The notes under the pieces: model-generated
What the model saw: the letters and a program-made list of their open reading frames with translations, nothing else
Database searches by the model: none
Told to the model about the DNA's origin: nothing
Shown: in pieces, positions 17,301 through 26,137 of the stretch
Position numbering within the stretch: position 1 is the stretch's first letter
How the letters are laid out: every line of letters starts with the position of its first letter
Source: CAYNRE01 sp964399535
Lineage (GTDB): Bacteria > Planctomycetota > Planctomycetia > Pirellulales > CAYNRE01
Assembly (NCBI GenBank): GCA_964399535.1
Contig: CAYNRE010000023.1
Span: forward strand, 1 to 64,000
Length of the DNA stretch: 64,000 nucleotides
Direction: 5' to 3'
Position numbers and translations under genes: made by a program

Positions 17301-19342
17301 TCGACGACGCCCACGGGCTGGCCCAGCGAATGACGGCGCGTTTCCCGCTCTTGCCCGCGGTATGGGGCGACATGGCCGCGGTCTGCCAAGTGCGTGGCGA
17401 CGCCGCCGGCGAGATCGCCGCGCTCCGAAAAGCGCTCGAGATCAACGGTAACTGGGCCGTCGCCATCTTCCGCCTGGTGGAAGCTCATACTCGACAAAAC
17501 CGGTTGCTCGAGGCGCGCACCATCGTCGAGCAGGCGCTTCATCGTTTGCCCGACGTGGCTCCACTGCACGCTTATCGCGCCGACCTGTGCTGGAGAATGA
17601 CAGACCGCGACGCGGCGGTCGCCAGCCTGACCCAGGCGCTGGAATACGATCCGGATTATCCCTGGGCATGGGAGCGATTGCAGCACTGGGGAGTGGAGCT
17701 CGACCAGCCGGACCTGGCCATCCGGACCGCCCGCAGCCTTACCGCGCGGCGCCCGGGTGAGAGCCGCTGCTGGCACTGGTTGGCCGCCGTGCTGACCGAA
17801 TCGGGCGCGCTCGAGGAACGGCTGGCCGCCGCGCGGCGCGCGATCGAGCTCGATCGCCACAGTGTCGACTCACAGGTTCTGTATAGTCGCCTTCTGTCTG
17901 CAGTGGGCCGGTTCGACGAGGCCCTGGCCCTATGCCGTTCGAGCGATCCGGCGGTTCGCGTGCCGCACGAGCTGCGAGCCCAAGAGGCCTCGGTCCTGCG
18001 AGAACGAGGCCAGGTTTCCGAGGCGGTGGACGCCCTGCGGGCCGTGTTGGCCGAGAACCCAGACTACACGGCCGGCTGGATGCGATTGGCGACCTGGTGC
18101 GCCGGCGAAGCGGAACTGATCCCAGTTCAGATCGAAGCCGCCCGACAATTGGTACGACTCAACCCGCACGAGACCGAGTCTTGGTGTCATCTCGGCCGTG
18201 CCGCCGAGCGATCGGACCGGGAAGAGGCCAAGCGGGCCTGGACCCACGCCTTGGAACTGGCGCCCGACAACACCGAGGCCGCCATCGCGTTGTTCGATTT
18301 ACAGTTTGCCGACCAGCAGTTCGAAGCCGCGGGACAGACCTTGCGAGCGATCGAGGCCCTGAACGCCGATCACTACGTTTGGACAAGGCGCGTGCGATGG
18401 GCGGCCAGCCGGGCCGTCGCCGACCCAACCATGGCCCTGGGAGCCTTCGACCGGCTCGGCCTGGTCGATACCGCCGACCCGGCTCCGCTCAGTGACGCGG
18501 CCAAGATCATTTCCGAGCGCGGCTGGAAAGAGTTGCTCGCCAGCCGGCTCGCCCAGCTGGTGACGACACCGCAGCACAACCGGCATGTATTGAGCGAGTG
18601 GGTTGAGCTCAAGATTCGCAGCGGAGACGTTCGCGCGGCGTTTCGCGAGTTAGACGCTCACCCCGAGCCGGTTGTCGGTTGGAATCTGGCAGCCGCTCGG
18701 CTGCTGAACGAATGCGAATACTATAGCCGGCGGAAACTCAAGCGGTTTGTGGTCCGCAACGCCAAGCGGTTGGCAGCCGATCCGCTAACCTGGGGCACGG
18801 TAGGGTTCGCGTTTTGTCATCGCAATCTACCTCGCCTGGCCACGCGCTGGCTCAGTGATTACCGCCAGCGCAAGGGGGTCGAGCCCTGGATGATTCACAA
18901 CCTGACTTTCACGCTGTGGCAATTAAATCAGCCTGAACAGGCCAGACTGGTTTCGGAGTATGCCCTGACCCTATCCCCGGACCACACAACCGCGAAGCAC
19001 CGCTTGTGGATGGCCGTTTCCTGCGCCATCGCCGGCGAGGCAACCTTGTCCGAAGCGTATCTGGCGGTTCTCGGCCCGAACCAAGAGAATCTGTTCGACC
19101 GGATTCTTTGGCAAATCGCGCGAAACACGCTCGCTGAGCGATCGATGCCCAGATCGCGCTTCAGATGGCTCGGCTGCTGGGGAATCGAAGGGCGCTTTCG
19201 CCGCGCGCTTTATCCGCACGGCAGCGCGGTCAAGAATGCGGTCGTCTTGCGAAACGTATACCTTCGCGCGCTGCAGTCATTGCTCCGCGCGGCCGGCTAC
19301 CGCACCGCGCCCTACTGGCTGCCATGGGTCCGCTCAACCTGA
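14333..19342 (+). CDS. Giant TPR protein with an internal C39-like cysteine protease domain
   Basis: The protein is 1,669 residues from the ATG at 14333 (an adjacent ATG at 14336 is equally possible). About 300 residues of TPR-like helix pairs precede a papain-like domain beginning VPFVPQRHLTCGPATLTSLA, where Cys322, His399 (TTAHLQAVIGYD) and Asp417 (LIRDPSS) form the expected catalytic triad of the C39/bacteriocin-peptidase-like family. More than a thousand residues of further TPR repeats follow, with typical A-x-x-x-Y-x-x-A-L spacing. No signal peptide or transmembrane segment is visible, so it is likely cytoplasmic. C39 domains cut double-glycine leaders of secreted peptides, but no transporter or peptide gene is adjacent, so its substrate is unknown. 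Confidence 0.8.
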   Translation: MMSTFETIPTGMDDIAEKLRAVESLYDQGLFLQAYQAAAALGPLRRWPGAAGRVLAGRLASGLGSLRLGVTLHLLARRQYPGDEAAAYFGIRAKLYRGGPWAVWKLLKQAPPAADLRLRASGLAYRGHVLALLRDFQQARPLLAEAIAMAPDLAWLYLEQAGALALEDRIEAAVETVQVGLRLRPWYRPAVLMLANLYRSQARPDEAIALLRQGSEKLECGEIELDLAQQLSDRGDTAEAQVHLERAAAMFPLADKLTRQRLDDLRSELAYRSGDDAAAIEFASRIPHRFHEQLVENLRKARPEDRRVELPVPFVPQRHLTCGPATLTSLAKYWNRPAEHLAIAEQICYDGTSAQSERRWAEQAGFWAREFTVDWPTAVALIDRGAPFTLTTVDVTTAHLQAVIGYDARRGTLLIRDPSSSAVREMLATQGFEYLRGVGPRGMVMVPAEEAARVEGLTLGDAEPYDLLYALQLALDAHDRRGAIAAYQQMAQAAAGHRLTLQASRSMAYYDSDLVAALKAVDKTLESAPDSPSLLYAKLGLLKATASRAERLPFLEEISGRKDLDPIFRLHWAEELAEDARQHSSARQLLKQLLRQRPMDARCYYALGEIAWAARDFDAATELYRFAACLDDRQEGPSRTYFIASRHVRRTQEALDWLKDRWETLGNQSSLPAQTLFWAYESLDRTQQAFEVLETALQRRPDDDSLPLWAADAYGRYGKFESAAGLLEGCRQRVHEGSWLRAAAGLAGYRGMPSLALKYWRQVAAGEPQSAEAASAIATLLARLEGIDAATQFWRDLLRRFPYNLLLIRAAVPRLSRTEPALAGETLDRFIDAHPVEPWARRERALLRAAQSRYDEALADADLAITLSPSDTYGYSVRGNVLSQQGRLAEAAIDLRRALELYADNESAIHRWLANCRSADERTTALKYFHRQLVKQTTFGDGLLAYAELARPVLDGETLLSNLRQALQARPDLWQAWSAVTKQLMAVGRLDDAHGLAQRMTARFPLLPAVWGDMAAVCQVRGDAAGEIAALRKALEINGNWAVAIFRLVEAHTRQNRLLEARTIVEQALHRLPDVAPLHAYRADLCWRMTDRDAAVASLTQALEYDPDYPWAWERLQHWGVELDQPDLAIRTARSLTARRPGESRCWHWLAAVLTESGALEERLAAARRAIELDRHSVDSQVLYSRLLSAVGRFDEALALCRSSDPAVRVPHELRAQEASVLRERGQVSEAVDALRAVLAENPDYTAGWMRLATWCAGEAELIPVQIEAARQLVRLNPHETESWCHLGRAAERSDREEAKRAWTHALELAPDNTEAAIALFDLQFADQQFEAAGQTLRAIEALNADHYVWTRRVRWAASRAVADPTMALGAFDRLGLVDTADPAPLSDAAKIISERGWKELLASRLAQLVTTPQHNRHVLSEWVELKIRSGDVRAAFRELDAHPEPVVGWNLAAARLLNECEYYSRRKLKRFVVRNAKRLAADPLTWGTVGFAFCHRNLPRLATRWLSDYRQRKGVEPWMIHNLTFTLWQLNQPEQARLVSEYALTLSPDHTTAKHRLWMAVSCAIAGEATLSEAYLAVLGPNQENLFDRILWQIARNTLAERSMPRSRFRWLGCWGIEGRFRRALYPHGSAVKNAVVLRNVYLRALQSLLRAAGYRTAPYWLPWVRST

Positions 19343-19369
19343 TCCGTCTCGGGCAATGCTCCCGCGGCT

Positions 19370-20086
19370 TTACCGTTTCGCGGCATTTTCGTCGGCCGCC
19401 TTTTCCTCCGCGGCGCTGCGGCGCAGGTACTCGGGCACCAGCCGCCATGGGTCGTCGCGGTCCCCCCGGGCATAGCGGAGCCAGGCCAGTTGGGCCACCG
19501 CCGAGGCGCGCGGGTGCCAGGCCTCGCGCGGCGCACAGACCAGGGTTGGCGGCAGCCGCGGCGCCCATTTCTCGAGCGCCGGCCCTGTTACCAGGCAGCC
19601 GGGCTGCCGGTCGGCCAGCCAGGCCGCCGCGTCGCAGATTTCACCCGGCGGGTCGCTCAGCCAGCGGGGCAGCGGTTCGGCAGTCAGTCGGGCCCGAAAC
19701 AGTTGGCCCCGCCCGGCGTCGAGCACCACCTCCACCCCACCGGCCGGCTCAGCGTGGGGGAGGGCGCCCTGGGCCTGGGCCGCCAGCAGTTCGAAGGTGG
19801 TGACTCCCAGCACCGAACACCCCAAGGCATAGGCCAGGGTCTTGGCGGTAACCACCCCGACTCGCACCCCGGTGAACGAGCCAGGCCCCACGGTTACGGC
19901 CACCAGCCCAAGTTGGCGTGGCTGCCAGTCCAATTCCCGCAGCGCTTGGTCAATGGCCGGGGCAAGCGATTGCGCGCTGCGGCTTCCCGGGGGCAAGTCG
20001 CGCTCCAGGGCCAGTCGGCCGTCGATGGCCAGAGCCACGCTGCCCGCCCGCGACGTCGTTTCCAGCGCCAGCATGCGAATCGACAC
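19370..20086 (-). CDS. tsaB: tRNA threonylcarbamoyladenosine biosynthesis protein TsaB
   Basis: The 238-residue protein begins MLALETTSRAGSVALAIDG and has VTVGPGSFTGVRVGVVTAK, the TsaB signature of the ASKHA-fold dimerisation partner of TsaD. With TsaD, TsaE and TsaC it makes the t6A modification at position 37 of ANN-decoding tRNAs. Partner genes are not in the window. The C-terminus has an acidic tail (RRSAAEEKAADENAAKR). It converges on the TPR giant with a 27-bp gap. Confidence 0.9.
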   Translation of the reverse strand: MSIRMLALETTSRAGSVALAIDGRLALERDLPPGSRSAQSLAPAIDQALRELDWQPRQLGLVAVTVGPGSFTGVRVGVVTAKTLAYALGCSVLGVTTFELLAAQAQGALPHAEPAGGVEVVLDAGRGQLFRARLTAEPLPRWLSDPPGEICDAAAWLADRQPGCLVTGPALEKWAPRLPPTLVCAPREAWHPRASAVAQLAWLRYARGDRDDPWRLVPEYLRRSAAEEKAADENAAKR

Positions 20087-20399
20087 GACTCGACCCCTAC
20101 AAACTAGTTAACCCGGCGCTCTAATCCGGGCGACCGCACCCCGCGCACCAGGGGGGCGATCGGCCCTTGACCGTCTACAGCGGTCAACCTAAACTCCAGG
20201 CACGACTTACGACGATCTTCACATCAGCCGCCGGCAGCCACAGGCCGCGAGGTTTCTGGCGGGGCTGCTTGCGCACGTTGGGGCGCTGTGCGCCTTCGGC
20301 GCGCGGCGGCAATGGGCTGGCGATTCACTTCGCATCGGCAACGAGCGACCGCACCCGGCAATTCGACCACCACGCACGCCCAGTTAAAGGTTAACCGCA
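20087..20399. other. Divergent intergenic region
   Basis: This lies between tsaB and the phosphoesterase gene. An AAAGG ends the region 5 bases before the GTG at 20400. I see no convincing ORF, repeat or RNA in it. Confidence 0.4.
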
Positions 20400-21149
20400 G
20401 TGAAGCGGGCCCTGATTAGCGATATCCACTCGAACCTCGAAGGGCTCGAGGCGGTGCTCGCCGACATCGCGGAACAGGGCGTCTCGGAAATTTACTGTCT
20501 GGGCGACATCATTGGCTATGGCCCCAACCCGCGGGAATGCATCGACCGGGTGATGCAGTGCAACATTTGCCTGTTGGGCAACCACGACCAGGGGGCCCTC
20601 TTCGATCCCGAGGGGTTTAACTCCAGCGCCGAGCGGGCCATTTTTTGGACCCGCTCACAACTGGAAAGCCCCGACGGCGACCCCGAGCTGAATGCCCGCC
20701 GCTGGGATTTCCTGGGCGAATTGCCGCGCAATCGCCGTGAAGACGGGCTGCTGTTCGTTCATGGTTCGCCGCGGAACCCGCTCAACGAGTATGTCTTCCC
20801 GGAAGATATTTATCACGCCAAGAAAATGGAGAAGCTGTTCTCGCTGGTCGAGCGCTACTGCTTCCAGGGGCACACCCACGTGCCTGGCGTGTTCTCGGCC
20901 AATTTGAATTTTTTCAGCCCCGAAGAGATTGGCTACCAGTACAAGCTGGCGGGCGAGAAGATCATGGTCAACGTTGGCTCGGTGGGCCAACCCCGCGACG
21001 GCGACCCGCGCAGTTGTTATGTCATCCTGGAAGACGACCGGCTAACCTTTCGCCGCGTGTCGTACGACACCGACAAAACGGCTCGGAAGATCTACGACAT
21101 TCCCGAGCTCGACAACTTCCTCGGCGACCGGCTCCGCGAGGGCCGATAG
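20400..21149 (+). CDS. Calcineurin-like metallophosphoesterase (YfcE/DR1281 type)
   Basis: The protein is 249 residues from a GTG with AAAGG upstream. All metal-binding motifs are present in order: D-I-H (SDIHSNLEGLEAVL), GDIIGYG, GNHD, VHGSP and GHTH. This is a compact cytosolic phosphodiesterase of the family found near DNA or signalling genes. It is monocistronic, and its physiological substrate is unknown. Confidence 0.88.
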   Translation: MKRALISDIHSNLEGLEAVLADIAEQGVSEIYCLGDIIGYGPNPRECIDRVMQCNICLLGNHDQGALFDPEGFNSSAERAIFWTRSQLESPDGDPELNARRWDFLGELPRNRREDGLLFVHGSPRNPLNEYVFPEDIYHAKKMEKLFSLVERYCFQGHTHVPGVFSANLNFFSPEEIGYQYKLAGEKIMVNVGSVGQPRDGDPRSCYVILEDDRLTFRRVSYDTDKTARKIYDIPELDNFLGDRLREGR

Positions 21150-21408
21150 ACGGCCGCAAGCGGTCGAACTTGCCTTGGCAGCCGCCACTCGCTCGGCGGC
21201 CGGCCGCGAGCAGGGTGCCGCCCCCAGGTTGCTCGTCCTAGTAGGCTGCTGAAGTTTTCCGGCGAGGCATATTCCGGCCTCGCCAAGCGCAGAGCCAAGC
21301 TCCGCACGGCTCGCAAAGTAACGACTTACGTCGCCATTTCTTGGTCGCGCTGCTGCGATCACGCAGCCCGTTGCCTACTTCAACACGCCTGCTAGCGCTG
21401 GCCTTGGG

Positions 21409-22002
21409 CTACCGGATCGGCGGCGGCGAGTCGGCCTCGAGCACGATCTGGCAATCCGGCACCTGCTGCTTGAACTGGGCGAGCGCCGCGGGAGTGACCG
21501 CGGTGCCCGCCAGATGCAAGTGGCGAAGACGGCCCAGCCCCACGAGTCTGGAGAGCCCCGCGTCGGTAATCTGGGTTTCGTTCAAATTCAGTTGCTCCAG
21601 AGTGCTTAATTGCGCCAGGTGAACCAACCCTGCGTCGCTAATGGGGGCGGTCCACAGGTCGAGTGACACCAGGTGCTTGGCCTCGGCCAACTGGGCCAGC
21701 AGGTCATCGGACAAGTGCGTGTTTCGATCGCCCGGATACAGGTCCCACCAGATCGACCGCACCTGAAACGGCGGATCGGGCAGTTCGCTCGTGTCCCGAG
21801 CAATCGATCGTTGGTCGCCCGATTGCACTTCGACCTGGCCGCCAGGCGTGGACAGTACCCAGCGGGCCAAGCGCGACTGGGAATCGTCGGCCTGGCCGCA
21901 CCCGGCCGCGCAAGCGAGTACCAACGCCGCCAGCCATGGCCACCCTCGCTCGGCGCCGGGGGACACCGCGCCAGGGGGCGCGTCGAAATACGATTCGTGC
22001 AT
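21409..22002 (-). CDS. Leucine-rich-repeat lipoprotein
   Basis: The ATG at 22002 has a strong GAGGAG 10 bases upstream. The N-terminus has a hydrophobic stretch ending in a lipobox (LVLACAAGC), so the 197-residue product is probably lipid-anchored. The C-terminal half contains about four short LRRs (LVSLDLWTAPISDAGLVHLA, LEQLNLNETQITDAGLSRLV, LRHLHLAGTAVTPAALAQF). These LRRs usually bind proteins. The family is common in planctomycetes and its partner is unknown. Confidence 0.75.
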   Translation of the reverse strand: MHESYFDAPPGAVSPGAERGWPWLAALVLACAAGCGQADDSQSRLARWVLSTPGGQVEVQSGDQRSIARDTSELPDPPFQVRSIWWDLYPGDRNTHLSDDLLAQLAEAKHLVSLDLWTAPISDAGLVHLAQLSTLEQLNLNETQITDAGLSRLVGLGRLRHLHLAGTAVTPAALAQFKQQVPDCQIVLEADSPPPIR

Positions 22003-22129
22003 CGTCGAGAACTCCTCAGGGCGCCGCTCGGCGAGTGCGATCGGCAACCCACCCGGCGCCGCTTAGCGGAGCGGCACCGGGGGGCTGGCGCGGGCGACTC
22101 GCGCTGGAAAAGGGCGACTCGGGTAACCG

Positions 22130-23146
22130 TTAGGGAACCAGTTCGGCCGAGGGCAAGTCCTCGTCCGACGGCGTGGCCCAGTAGTACCACTGCTCGTCCG
22201 AGATGCCGCTCGAGAAGCTGCGCACGCTGCCATCGACCAGGCAAACATTGATCACCCCCTGCTCGAAACTCTGGGCCTTCAGCGGGTGGGCGTTGGTCGG
22301 TAACGGGGAAAACTCAGGCCGCTTGTGGCATCGGCAGGTCCAAGTGGCCGTGGGATTCCAGGGGACCGCGCCGTTGAAATTGACGAACCCGACTCGGGCC
22401 CAGTAACCCGACACATAAACATGCGTCGAAGGAAGCAAGGCCGGCAGGAGCGAATCGAGCCAGAACCGACCCTTGAAATCGAGCGTGTCGGGCAGCACGC
22501 CGTAGCCCCAGAGCGCGGCCCCCTGGGTGGGCGTGCCGCTGGGCCGGCTGGTTACCGCATACTTCTCGGCGAACATGATTGTGTTCGATGTGCCATCGGT
22601 CACCTGGGCCAACCGCACCCCGCGATCGCCAAACACCTGGTAATTCGCGCCGTAGCTAGAAAGCCCCCAGACCTGGCTCGGGCCAGCCCAAGCGGGAATC
22701 GACGAGGTGAGCCGATAGGTGCCGATACCATAAGTGGTATCGCTCGGGTGCGCCAGCGCCGCAACGGGGTAGCTGCGCGACTCGTCGGGCCCCATTCGGT
22801 GAAGCGTTTCTTGCTCTAGGTGGGGCAGCAAGTGATAGAAGACCGAACCGGCTGGGCCCGAGGAATTCTGCGGCGGGTAATATCCGAACATCGGCGGAGC
22901 CAGGCCCAGTGCCGACTGGGCATTGTGAACCGCCAGGCCGAGTTGCCTCAGATTGTTCTTCGAACTGGTCCGCCGGGCCGCGACCCGCGAGGCCTGTACC
23001 GCGGGCAAGAGCAGGGCGATCAGCAGCCCGATAATGGCGATTACGACCAGCAGTTCCACCAAAGTGAAGGCGCCGCGCCGGCCAGTGGTCGACGACCCCC
23101 GAGCCGCCGCCCGTGGCCGTATCGAGTGATTCAACGAGCAAAACAT
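22130..23146 (-). CDS. DUF1559 prepilin-like protein
   Basis: The ATG at 23146 follows GGGAGG. The 338-residue product has a prepilin cleavage site GAFTLVELLVVIAIIGLLIALLLPAVQ with Glu5, then the DUF1559 (SBP_bac_10-like) domain with SSKNNLRQLGLAVHN and VTDGTSNTIMFAEK, ending in the typical VCLVDGSVRSFSSGI. This family is hugely expanded in planctomycetes. It is a host gene, distinct from the two pilins carried by the mobile element. Its function in pili or secretion is not established. Confidence 0.9.
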   Translation of the reverse strand: MFCSLNHSIRPRAAARGSSTTGRRGAFTLVELLVVIAIIGLLIALLLPAVQASRVAARRTSSKNNLRQLGLAVHNAQSALGLAPPMFGYYPPQNSSGPAGSVFYHLLPHLEQETLHRMGPDESRSYPVAALAHPSDTTYGIGTYRLTSSIPAWAGPSQVWGLSSYGANYQVFGDRGVRLAQVTDGTSNTIMFAEKYAVTSRPSGTPTQGAALWGYGVLPDTLDFKGRFWLDSLLPALLPSTHVYVSGYWARVGFVNFNGAVPWNPTATWTCRCHKRPEFSPLPTNAHPLKAQSFEQGVINVCLVDGSVRSFSSGISDEQWYYWATPSDEDLPSAELVP

Positions 23147-23757
23147 GGAAAACCTCCCAAAGCACAAGGAAGCAACAGCCCAAAACGGTGCGCACGAGAA
23201 AAACCCCCGAGAGGGCAAGCCGGCTACGCCGCGAGCGGCCAAAACTCCCTGGCCCAGGGCGCGATCGGCCGATCGCGCGAGCGAGGGATTACGAGGCTGA
23301 GGGTGCCGGACACGCCGTCACAGGGTGTCAGACACTCACGTGAAGCCCTGACCCAAAACCACCGGGTCGAGACTGGACCGAGATAGGGTTACCGCTCCGC
23401 GCGCAGACTGTCGGGCCGAGAGAAGCGACACCGAAGAAGGATGGTGAGCGAAACCGCGCACGTTACTACCCCGTAAGAAGTGGTAGTTTTGTCACCTTCC
23501 TCAAAGCTGTCAAGCAGCCCGGCGCGGTCACTGGCTTTCGGAGCGGGGGTTTCGCAGCGAGTGGGAAACGATTTGCGACCGCGCACCCAGAGGCAGTACG
23601 CTGATTCGGCCGCGAGAGGGGGCCGCCGAGCTCGTTGGTGCCTGGTCGAGCGTCGCCATGCCCAACCCTGCCGGAGGCGCGCCGATTCGGCCCACAACGT
23701 TTGCCTGCCAACGTGGCAAAGCAGTTCAATCTTTGGTTTCGCTTACCGGGGGGTTTC
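23147..23757. other. Divergent intergenic region with a perfect palindrome
   Basis: These 611 bp separate the DUF1559 gene from the sialic-acid cluster. They contain an 18-bp perfect palindrome, CGCGATCGGCCGATCGCG, at 23260-23277. I see no supported ORF or RNA. It is the likely site of the promoter and any operator for the downstream operon. Confidence 0.4.
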
Positions 23758-24912
23758 ATGGTTGGCTCGGTACCTCGGCATGCAGCGGGTTTGTGCAGGC
23801 CGCTCGTATTTCTTGTCTTGGCCGCCGGCATCACTACTTCCGCCGCCTTATCGCTTGCGCGAGAGCGGTGGACGGAAGACGAAGCCCTGGCCTGGCAGCA
23901 AAAGCACCCCTGGCTAGTGGGTTGCAACTACAACCCGCGCACCGCGATCAACCAGCTTGAAATGTGGCAGGCCGATACCTTCGACCCGGAAACCATCGAC
24001 CAGGAGCTGGGCTGGGCCGAAGACCTGGGTTTCAACTCGGTTCGCGTGTTTCTGCACGACCAGGCATTTGAGCAGGACTCGCAGGGCTTTCTGAGTCGCT
24101 TCGATCGCTTCCTGGAAATCTGCGACGCGCACCACATCGGCGTCATGGTCGTGCTGCTGGACGGCGTTTGGGATCCCCACCCCCAGCCGGGCCCGCAGCG
24201 CGCCCCGAGGCCCCATGTGCATAACTCGGGTTGGGTGCAAAGCCCGGGAGCCCAGGTGCTGGCCGATCCGGATCGCTGGGAGACGCTTGCGCGTTACGTT
24301 CGCACCATCCTCGGCCGGTACGCGCACGATCGCCGTATTCACGCCTGGGATCTGTTCAACGAGCCCGATAACCCCAATACCAATAGTTACGGCCAGGTGG
24401 AGCTTGCCGACAAGGCTGAGCGGGCCGAGGCCTTGCTGCGGCAGGTAATTCGCTGGGCGCGTGAAGCGAACCCCCAGCAACCGCTTACCATGGGGGTCTG
24501 GCGCGGCAACTGGCAGACCGACGAGAAAATGAGCTCGATCGATCGCCTGATGACAAGCGAATCGGACGTGATCTCGTTTCACACGTACGACCCGCTGCCG
24601 CTGGCCAAGCACCGCGTGGCCAGCCTGCGCCGATTCAACCGGCCGCTGTTGTGTACCGAGTTCATGGCCCGGCCCAACGGTAGTCGATTCGATCCTCAAC
24701 TGGGTTACTTCCACGACGAGCAGGTGGGGGCCTACTGCTGGGGCTTTGTCGCCGGAAAGACGCAGACGAACTATCCCTGGGACTCCTGGCAAAAGAATTA
24801 CACGGCCGAGCCGGCGGAGTGGTTTCACGAAATTTTCCGGCCCGATGGGTCGCCGTATCGCCAGGACGAGGTGGACTATATTCGCCGGGTCACAAGCGCC
24901 GGCGGCAAGTAG
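23758..24912 (+). CDS. GH5-like secreted glycoside hydrolase
   Basis: The ATG at 23758 gives 384 residues with a signal peptide (PLVFLVLAAGITTSAALS). The TIM-barrel has WDLFNEPDN, the acid/base Glu region of clan GH-A, and RRFNRPLLCTEFMARPNG, with the nucleophile Glu at the end of strand 7. The early VGCNYNPRTAINQLEMW and FNSVRVFLHD also fit family 5-like enzymes. The specific sugar is not predictable. It lies 11 bp before a NanM-like gene and opens the sialic-acid cluster, so it may trim the glycans that expose sialic acid. Confidence 0.78.
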   Translation: MVGSVPRHAAGLCRPLVFLVLAAGITTSAALSLARERWTEDEALAWQQKHPWLVGCNYNPRTAINQLEMWQADTFDPETIDQELGWAEDLGFNSVRVFLHDQAFEQDSQGFLSRFDRFLEICDAHHIGVMVVLLDGVWDPHPQPGPQRAPRPHVHNSGWVQSPGAQVLADPDRWETLARYVRTILGRYAHDRRIHAWDLFNEPDNPNTNSYGQVELADKAERAEALLRQVIRWAREANPQQPLTMGVWRGNWQTDEKMSSIDRLMTSESDVISFHTYDPLPLAKHRVASLRRFNRPLLCTEFMARPNGSRFDPQLGYFHDEQVGAYCWGFVAGKTQTNYPWDSWQKNYTAEPAEWFHEIFRPDGSPYRQDEVDYIRRVTSAGGK

Positions 24913-24923
24913 CCGAGCAAACC

Positions 24924-26111
24924 ATGGCCCACCCCCGTTCCACCGGCGACCTGGCCGCTGGTTATGATCCGCGTGCCCGGGCGAAGATTGGTTCTCACCC
25001 ACGCCGCCCGCGCCCAGCGGCTCGTTCAATCGCACGATTGCTCCGGGCAAGCGGCATTGGCTCCGGCCTGGTGCTGACACCGCTGTTGTGCTTCGTTGCC
25101 GGTGCCGCGCTGTCGGCCCAAGCCTCCGCAGCCGACTGGCACGAGCTGGCACCCCTGCCCGAGCAGCTCGGTCTGGCGGGCTGCTTCGCCGGGGTGTCGG
25201 GCGATGTACTGTTGGTGGCCGGCGGAGCGAACTTTCCCGACCGAATGCCCTGGGAGGGCGGCACCAAGCAATGGACCGACGCGGTCTGGCGGTTGGACCA
25301 ACCGAGCGGCACCTGGCAAACCGCCGGCCGGCTGCCACGTCCGTTGGCGTACGGCGTTTCGATCACCGACGATCGCGGCCTGATTTGCGCGGGGGGCAGC
25401 AACGCCCAGGGACACTTCCGCGACGTGTTCCGCCTGGTGTACCGCGACGGGCAGGTGAGGCAAGAACCGCTGGCCGAGTTGCCGCGGGCGATTGCCAACG
25501 CTTGTGGAGCCCGGTTGGGCAGTGGGTTCTACCTGGCCGGCGGGCTCGAGTCGCCGAATGCCACCAAGACACTTCACGCATTGTTGCGGCTCGATCTGTC
25601 CACCACGGCGGCGCGATGGGAAGAACTTGCCCCCTGGCCGGGCCAGGCTCGCATGTTCGCGGTGGCCGCCGCGATGCGCGACGAATTCTGGCTGATCGGC
25701 GGCGTCGACCTGGAGGCAGACCCCTCGGGCTCGGCGAAGCGACACTATCTGCGCGATGCCTATCGCTATCGGCCGGGCGAGGGCTGGCGGACTCTGGCCA
25801 AGCTGCCTTGTCCGTTGGCGGCGGCCCCGTCGCCCGCACCCGCAGGCGACGATACACTGTGGCTGCTCGGTGGTGACGATGGCGCACAATTGGGCGCGCG
25901 GCCGTCTGAGCATCGGGGGTTCTTGCGCGGCACGATCGCGTGGGACGCAGCCAGGCAGAGCTGGTCGCGGGGGGCGCGGTTGCCGCTGGCCGTGGTTACC
26001 GCGCCGGTGGCTCGCTGGCGCGACGGCTGGGTGGTGGTTAGCGGCGAGGTCGCCCCGGGCCGGCGATCGCCCCGGGTGTGGATTTGGCCGGCCCCGGTCG
26101 CCCGGCCCTAA
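24924..26111 (+). CDS. Kelch-repeat mutarotase, NanM-like N-acetylneuraminate epimerase
   Basis: The ATG at 24924 gives 395 residues with a hydrophobic signal segment (LVLTPLLCFVAGAALSAQASA) after an unusually long polar leader. The mature part is a kelch six-bladed propeller: WHELAPLPEQLGLAGCFAGV, VLLVAGGANFPDRMPWEGGTK, GYGVSI-like blades and DDTLWLLGGDDGA. The GGANFPD...GGTK stretch is typical of periplasmic NanM, which interconverts alpha and beta sialic acid. The call is supported by the NanA and sialidase genes in the same operon. Confidence 0.75.
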   Translation: MAHPRSTGDLAAGYDPRARAKIGSHPRRPRPAARSIARLLRASGIGSGLVLTPLLCFVAGAALSAQASAADWHELAPLPEQLGLAGCFAGVSGDVLLVAGGANFPDRMPWEGGTKQWTDAVWRLDQPSGTWQTAGRLPRPLAYGVSITDDRGLICAGGSNAQGHFRDVFRLVYRDGQVRQEPLAELPRAIANACGARLGSGFYLAGGLESPNATKTLHALLRLDLSTTAARWEELAPWPGQARMFAVAAAMRDEFWLIGGVDLEADPSGSAKRHYLRDAYRYRPGEGWRTLAKLPCPLAAAPSPAPAGDDTLWLLGGDDGAQLGARPSEHRGFLRGTIAWDAARQSWSRGARLPLAVVTAPVARWRDGWVVVSGEVAPGRRSPRVWIWPAPVARP

Positions 26112-26137
26112 AACGAGTGCTTGCCCAGCTTCCGCTG

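Noticed and set aside
20167..20394. 75-codon frame in the tsaB-phosphoesterase gap
   Set aside because: No Shine-Dalgarno, and Arg/Ala-rich noise composition. It ends just before a well-supported gene.
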